Shown piece after piece: positions 48,367-52,539 of a stretch of DNA of 52,539 nucleotides. The position numbers and the translations under genes are program-made. Numbering within the stretch: position 1 is the stretch's first letter; every line of letters begins with the position of its first letter. The notes under the pieces are model-generated. The model searched no databases. It saw only the letters and a program-made list of their open reading frames with translations, and was not told the origin of the DNA. The DNA comes from CAYVQU01 sp964453155 (GTDB lineage Bacteria; Chloroflexota; Anaerolineae; Anaerolineales; UBA11858): positions 1 to 52,539 of the forward strand of contig CAYVQU010000013.1 in assembly GCA_964453155.1 (NCBI GenBank), read 5' to 3'.

Positions 48367-50603
48367 AACAGGCGCAATTGGGGTTCAGAATAGGTGAGGG
48401 GGTCTAAACCGAGTTGATCATTGAGGATGCTGATGTTTAAAGTTTCGTTTTCGGCCAGTTGCCGGAGATGACGGTATTTCAGGAAATGCCAGTGCTGGTC
48501 TGCAATTTGGGCAAAATGCGGATTATGTTTAAGCTTATAAGCCACCAAATTAGCTCGGCTGCCCGGCAACACCACGATGAATTTGCCCTCTTCTGAAATC
48601 GGGATACTGAGATATTTTCCGAGTATGGCTGTGGCAGAAATAAAAAAGGTGTATTCAACTTTATCTTTCAGGTTCCATTGCACCTGGCGTAAATTTTGAT
48701 CTAAATTGACCTGATAACGTAAGCGGGCTCCCAACATCTCCAGCAATTTCTCCATTTCTTGCAAATCGCCACGGCGTTTGGTGGGTGCATCCTGAGTTTG
48801 TAGCGCCCATCGATCATCATTGCCTGCAACGAGTTGACCATATGAATCCAAGCAGACTTGAATTAATTGCGGGTCTGGGGATAATAAACCAGGAAATTCT
48901 GCGCATATCGCTTGATCGATTTCCCCAAAGTTAGTGGTTGGCGTTTGAACCAAAAATTGGACAACTGATTTCTCGACGTGATCAGCCAGTGGCGAGGAAA
49001 CTTCGCTGGGGTCTGCCAGCCACCACTGACCGACATCGAGCGAATTTGAACTGCCTTCATAGCGTAAAAACTTGTTACGGTAGGATAGTTCCTGTTGGAA
49101 AGTTGCTTGGATTTGACCAAAATAGTCATACGGGGATAGGGACGGGTCAATTCGGGTTTGGGCGGCGATCTCTGTTAAACCCGCCGCGTGGCAATAAATG
49201 TAGGTACTTGGTTCGCCTCGCGTTTGTAAATAGGCTCGGGTCGCGGTGGGGATAATTTCCTCCAGACCGGTGGAAGTTTCCGGCTTTTCCGGGGCTGAAT
49301 CAAATCCCTGCCACAAAAACTGGGCCTGTCTCTCGGCGGCCCGCAAACTGAGGGCTGATAACCGGAAATCGGCGATCTTGGCTCCCAGTGCCACCGCCGA
49401 CAAAAAGCCAGGTTCAACCTCATTTATCGTGCCCCACAATGGAAAGTTTTCGAAATGCTCGGTCTTGAGATTGCTAAGGGCCGCAGCAATCGCGGTCGTA
49501 TGCCAGCCCCAATCATAACGCCGCCGCCGCAGAACGGATTTAAAGTGTTCTACAGCTTCTGGTCCCCACAGCCATCCAGACCATAAAGCCGATAAAGTCC
49601 AAAAGGCCTGGTTTGGCCTGGGAAAGGCGGTGATAATAGCGCCAACCTTTAAATTACTGATCTGGCTGGCCAGGGTTTTTATCCGGCCCTTGAAAAGGCA
49701 AATTCCGCCCTCTGCTGGGGGTGTTTCAGGCCAGAAAGTTAACTCTGTAGCTGATTCTCCAGTGGTCCAGAGTGATACCGCTTGTTCTAGGGCCAGCCAG
49801 ATATTATTCTCTCGATATTGGGGTGGAATGGTCAATTGGCGGGGTCGGGCTCGTTCGACCGGATGGGGCCACAGGGTATTGGCCTGATCAAAACAGACCA
49901 GGAGTAGGGCTGCTAGATAGCGCTGCTGATCCCTCGACAATGTGTTCAATTTGTTGATGATTGTAACCAGGACGTAAATGGCCCTGGGGGGATAAACACT
50001 CAAAGCTTCCTCAGCATGGCTGCGATCGGGATCGTTGAGGGGCACGACCCGCTCAAGCGCGCGGGCCTGGTGTAAACCGCTTTTTCCAAATCTTTCAGCC
50101 GCGGCGATATCCGCTGGGGTGATAGGCCGCTCCCCTGAATCATCACAATGCGGGCAAGTATATATCCGTCCATAGGGCGAACTGGATCCGGATTTCCATA
50201 AATACGCCTCCACGGGGATTTTAGCCTGGCATTCAGCACAAATGGTCGTGTACAGGGATTTGATGTGCGGTTCTAGCCGTTCTTTACCGATCGTGGTCGC
50301 GGCCAGCGCGGCTAAAGCGCCTTGAAAATCAGATTTGCTGGGGGGATTTGCCAGCGTTTCAAGAATGAAGCGGTTTATGGGATTGTTCGCCGCGACGAGT
50401 ATCCGGTAGCCCTGCCGGGCGGCTTCCAAAACTAATTCGGGCGCGGCCCCAAATGGATCGAGCAGCCAACTGCCAGGCGAAACATTTTCTGTCAACCAGG
50501 TTGAAGCCACTCCGGCCTGAACTGGGGGACGGAAGCGACCTAAAGGTTTGGCGGCTTTACTAAGTCTACCGGGGATATACGCCGGGTACTGCTCAAAATC
50601 CAT
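48363..50603 (-). CDS. DNA methylase-like zinc protein
   Basis: 746 residues. Residues about 40-90 (SWLLDPFGAAPELVLEAARQ, then ILVAANNPINRFIL) resemble the AdoMet-binding motifs of DNA methylases. A four-Cys zinc ribbon lies at about 120-155 (CAECQAKI, then TCPHC). Near residue 325 the usual catalytic DPPY is replaced by AFPRPNQAFWTLSALW, followed by SGWLWGPEAVEHFK. The surrounding sequence matches chloroflexotal methylase-like proteins, but the catalytic motif is lost. No restriction gene is adjacent. A DNA-modifying or DNA-binding role is possible; activity is doubtful. Confidence 0.7.
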   Translation of the reverse strand: MDFEQYPAYIPGRLSKAAKPLGRFRPPVQAGVASTWLTENVSPGSWLLDPFGAAPELVLEAARQGYRILVAANNPINRFILETLANPPSKSDFQGALAALAATTIGKERLEPHIKSLYTTICAECQAKIPVEAYLWKSGSSSPYGRIYTCPHCDDSGERPITPADIAAAERFGKSGLHQARALERVVPLNDPDRSHAEEALSVYPPRAIYVLVTIINKLNTLSRDQQRYLAALLLVCFDQANTLWPHPVERARPRQLTIPPQYRENNIWLALEQAVSLWTTGESATELTFWPETPPAEGGICLFKGRIKTLASQISNLKVGAIITAFPRPNQAFWTLSALWSGWLWGPEAVEHFKSVLRRRRYDWGWHTTAIAAALSNLKTEHFENFPLWGTINEVEPGFLSAVALGAKIADFRLSALSLRAAERQAQFLWQGFDSAPEKPETSTGLEEIIPTATRAYLQTRGEPSTYIYCHAAGLTEIAAQTRIDPSLSPYDYFGQIQATFQQELSYRNKFLRYEGSSNSLDVGQWWLADPSEVSSPLADHVEKSVVQFLVQTPTTNFGEIDQAICAEFPGLLSPDPQLIQVCLDSYGQLVAGNDDRWALQTQDAPTKRRGDLQEMEKLLEMLGARLRYQVNLDQNLRQVQWNLKDKVEYTFFISATAILGKYLSIPISEEGKFIVVLPGSRANLVAYKLKHNPHFAQIADQHWHFLKYRHLRQLAENETLNISILNDQLGLDPLTYSEPQLRLF

Positions 50604-50695
50604 GACTTAGTTATATCGTATTCCGGGTGAAATCCAAAATCTGTTTTTTCAGAGGAAATTGCATATCAATCTTTACACCGCAAGCGGTGCGGGGA

Positions 50696-50766
50696 AACCG
50701 CCAAGAGCGCAGAGATTCAAATATAATTTTTGAGAATAACTCAGCGTTCTCCGCTGCTCTGCGGTT
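50696..50766. repeat. palindromic intergenic repeat
   Basis: AACCGCCAAGAGCGCAGAG (from 50696) is imperfectly inverted as CTCAGCGTTCTCCGCTGCTCTGCGGTT (split arms to 50766). It belongs to the same widespread class as the 24078 and 36664 repeats. Confidence 0.55.
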
Positions 50767-50800
50767 AAAATGTGTTCAAGATGTTTGTACCCAGTATAAA

Positions 50801-51700
50801 TTATGGCAAACTCTCAAAAATTTCCGAGGGGCGGAAGCTTAAGAAAAGCCCACTGACGCGCCATAGGCAATAATTGTACATATCTGCCTGGGTGGCTTGC
50901 GAATCGTAGTGGCCCATACTCTCGAATTGAAATCCCCGTGGCCCGATACGGGTTTCCAGGTGTAAATGGGGGTTAAGGGAATTGCCACTATTGCCAATTT
51001 GACCGATGGTTTCGCCCGCTTCGATCCAATTTCCAACGGATTGCTGACTTGGTGACTGCAGATGCGCATACAAGACATAAAGAGATAACTCTGTTTTGCC
51101 TGGGAAGTGGATTTCTGTGCTGCTTTGGGGACAAGTTAACGTAATGGAATACCCCCAAGAGTTTTCCATATCGGGAACTGGGAGTGAGGCTGTCCAATCA
51201 GATGGGATTTGATCTAGATGAGTTTCAATTATGAGCGCGTTACCATAAGGAAATCGGTCCTGAATATTGGCTGTGATCGTTCCAGCTAAAACGGTCTGGA
51301 CGGTGCGGCCCTCCAGTGCGATTCCCAGATCGGGGTCGAGGTCGTAATAATCTTCACCCTGATGGGGATCATCAGACCCCAGGCGCGGGGATTTATAAGG
51401 ATTGTGAATGGTATCTGGCAGTTCAGAAATGTCAAATCCAGCCAGGGGCGAGTATACGAGGGAAGTTCTTGTTGGCGATGATGATGGGGTAGGGGGAAAT
51501 TTGGTTTTGGTGGGCGTTTGAGATGGTTCTGGGCTGGGTGTATAAGTTACCGTGGGAGGGTGCGGGGTATGAGTCAGCGCTGGGATTGCAGTTGGTTGTG
51601 AAACCGGTGAGCACCCCAAATTCCAGGCCAACAACGCGAAAATTAGCCCAAACCATCCTGTTCGGAGGTATGGATCAGATTTGGCTGCTGATAATTTCAT
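50801..51700 (-). CDS. M23 peptidase-domain lipoprotein
   Basis: 299 residues. Lipoprotein signal (GLIFALLAWNLGC), then a Pro/Thr/Ser-rich linker (about 35-75) that would span the envelope, then an M23 LytM domain with zinc ligands HQGEDYYD, the YAHLQSPSQQ strand and HLHLE. It would cut peptidoglycan peptides or activate amidases at the cell surface. Its start overlaps the end of the deoxyribosyltransferase gene by 26 bp. Confidence 0.9.
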   Translation of the reverse strand: MKLSAAKSDPYLRTGWFGLIFALLAWNLGCSPVSQPTAIPALTHTPHPPTVTYTPSPEPSQTPTKTKFPPTPSSSPTRTSLVYSPLAGFDISELPDTIHNPYKSPRLGSDDPHQGEDYYDLDPDLGIALEGRTVQTVLAGTITANIQDRFPYGNALIIETHLDQIPSDWTASLPVPDMENSWGYSITLTCPQSSTEIHFPGKTELSLYVLYAHLQSPSQQSVGNWIEAGETIGQIGNSGNSLNPHLHLETRIGPRGFQFESMGHYDSQATQADMYNYCLWRVSGLFLSFRPSEIFESLP

Positions 51701-52124
51701 CCAAATAGGCCTTTACAGCAGCAAAAACGGTTTCAATCTTTTCATAGGCCATTATTGTCAGTAATGGATCCCGATTACCCGTCAGCATTTTTGAGATGGC
51801 CTGACCGTTTTTATGCAAGCAAATAACCGGTTTTTTGAGCGCCAGGGCATACCCGATTTCATAGCCCACCCCATGTGAGGGCGTTGTTACTTCGGCCAGA
51901 AGGACATCACAACCCCGAATCCAGGCTACATCCCGTTCGTAAACTTCAACTGCATCGGCGTTGATTTCCATTTCGACCACACCGGTCGTCGCCAATACCG
52001 CGGTGGGCACCGTATGACCAGCGGCAACCAAAAAATCGACAATTTGGCGGTATTCAGCTTCATCTTCTCGGCCCCCAGTTATGGAACAGGCGAAGTAAAT
52101 GTTCAGTTTTTTTGTAACTTTCAT
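51675..52124 (-). CDS. nucleoside 2-deoxyribosyltransferase-like protein
   Basis: 149 residues from ATG 52124 (the frame opens further to 52187, but this ATG overlaps the upstream stop). IYFACSITGG, VYERDVAWIRGCDVLLAEVT, and PSHGVGYEIGYAL with the catalytic Glu match PF05014. It would transfer deoxyribose between bases or act as a hydrolase on dNMPs, as DNPH1-type members do. It is coupled to the GNAT gene (ATGA overlap). Confidence 0.88.
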   Translation of the reverse strand: MKVTKKLNIYFACSITGGREDEAEYRQIVDFLVAAGHTVPTAVLATTGVVEMEINADAVEVYERDVAWIRGCDVLLAEVTTPSHGVGYEIGYALALKKPVICLHKNGQAISKMLTGNRDPLLTIMAYEKIETVFAAVKAYLDEIISSQI

Positions 52125-52539
52125 GATATTTTTTTCTTCATTTCGACTTCGATGCCGTGAACTTTGCCCGTCTCTTCGAAGCCACATTTATGGTAAAAGG
52201 GACCGGGGCCACCTTCTTCGGGCACATAGCTGACATAGAGTTCGGTGGCGTTTGGTCGGGAGCGCACATACTCTTCGAGTAGATCCAATGCTTTCCGGCC
52301 AAACCCGTTTCCTTGATAATCGGCGGCGATCATATATCGCCACAAAAAATAGTCTCCCTCATCAGGATTATCATACAACATCACAAATCCCACTGGGGTT
52401 TCATCGGCGTAGATGCCCCGAAACCAGGCTTTCGGTTCGAAATAGGCTTGGGCAATTGAAACGGCATTTGGGGCCACGAAATTCTTTTGGGATTCGCCGA
52501 CCTCCAGTTCACAAATTATTCGGACCGTTTCTGCGGTGA
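52121..52539 (-). CDS. GNAT acetyltransferase, 5' end cut by window
   Basis: The frame stays open to the window edge, so the gene is partial. The visible 139 residues include IICELEVGESQKNF, AEAYF-like SIAQAYFEPKAWFRGIYAD, PVGFVML, and the acetyl-CoA loop IAADYQGNGFGRKAL, and near the end the FYHKCGFEETG strand, all typical of GNAT enzymes of spermidine/RimI type. An internal GTG at 52477 would cut off conserved sequence, so the start lies outside the window. Confidence 0.85.
   Translation of the reverse strand, partial: TAETVRIICELEVGESQKNFVAPNAVSIAQAYFEPKAWFRGIYADETPVGFVMLYDNPDEGDYFLWRYMIAADYQGNGFGRKALDLLEEYVRSRPNATELYVSYVPEEGGPGPFYHKCGFEETGKVHGIEVEMKKKIS

Noticed and set aside
1..52539. 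CRISPR arrays, IS transposases, reverse transcriptase, rRNA
   Set aside because: No regularly spaced direct repeats, no DDE or HUH transposase motifs, no YxDD RT motif and no rRNA segments were found.

Overview
The window reads as chromosomal DNA of a bacterium in the phylum Chloroflexota, probably Anaerolineae-like. This rests on the style and mix of proteins (an M23 lipoprotein with a Pro/Thr-rich linker, a degenerate complex I-like membrane trio, GAF/FHA signalling proteins, a methylase-like zinc protein) and on the abundant palindromic repeats between genes. It is an inference, because no rRNA is present.

Region 1 (1-8451) looks like accessory, mobile-element-derived DNA. It holds a primase/polymerase-helicase replication protein, a phased array of nine ACYTGTGAT iteron-like sites, a terminase small subunit without a large subunit, a TPR-DUF805 membrane protein, a small NHLP-like peptide, and a complete tyrosine integrase with a consensus promoter. 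It also holds a formylglycine-generating-enzyme-fold protein whose 3' end looks like a diversity-generating-retroelement variable region, and then about 800 bp with promoter-to-terminator cassettes that look like small RNAs. The region ends at the 3' end of tRNA-Ser(GGA), a plausible integration target.

Region 2 (8452-16976) carries tRNA-Ser, a family 1 glycosidase whose nucleophile Glu reads as Ala, a three-gene complex I/Mrp-like membrane operon with no redox partner genes, a coiled-coil protein and SelB. Region 3 (16981-31482) is almost entirely on the minus strand. It contains an amidohydrolase, ParB-ParA with a PfkB kinase, the conserved jag(khpB)-yidC-propeller lipoprotein-yidD-rnpA-rpmH cluster, a broken NifX-like gene, HtrA, a zinc membrane protease, a CtpA-like protease, an orphan CoA-transferase alpha subunit and a HAD phosphatase. 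The rpmH/parAB neighbourhood usually lies near the chromosome origin, but dnaA is absent here.

Region 4 (31705-45337) has MutL of the endonuclease type, an FHA-GAF-adenylate cyclase, a GNAT protein, a zinc alcohol dehydrogenase, a GAF-histidine kinase/sirtuin/CpaE-like receiver cluster, TilS, and a tungstate uptake operon (regulator-tupA-tupB-tupC). Region 5 (45422-52539) has dCMP deaminase, a catalytically degenerate tyrosine recombinase, a GAF-GGDEF diguanylate cyclase, a methylase-like protein, an M23 lipoprotein, a deoxyribosyltransferase-like protein and a GNAT gene cut by the window edge.

Several genes have a TATAAT box only 6-9 nt before the start codon, suggesting leaderless mRNAs. 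At least three families of dispersed palindromic repeats occur between genes.
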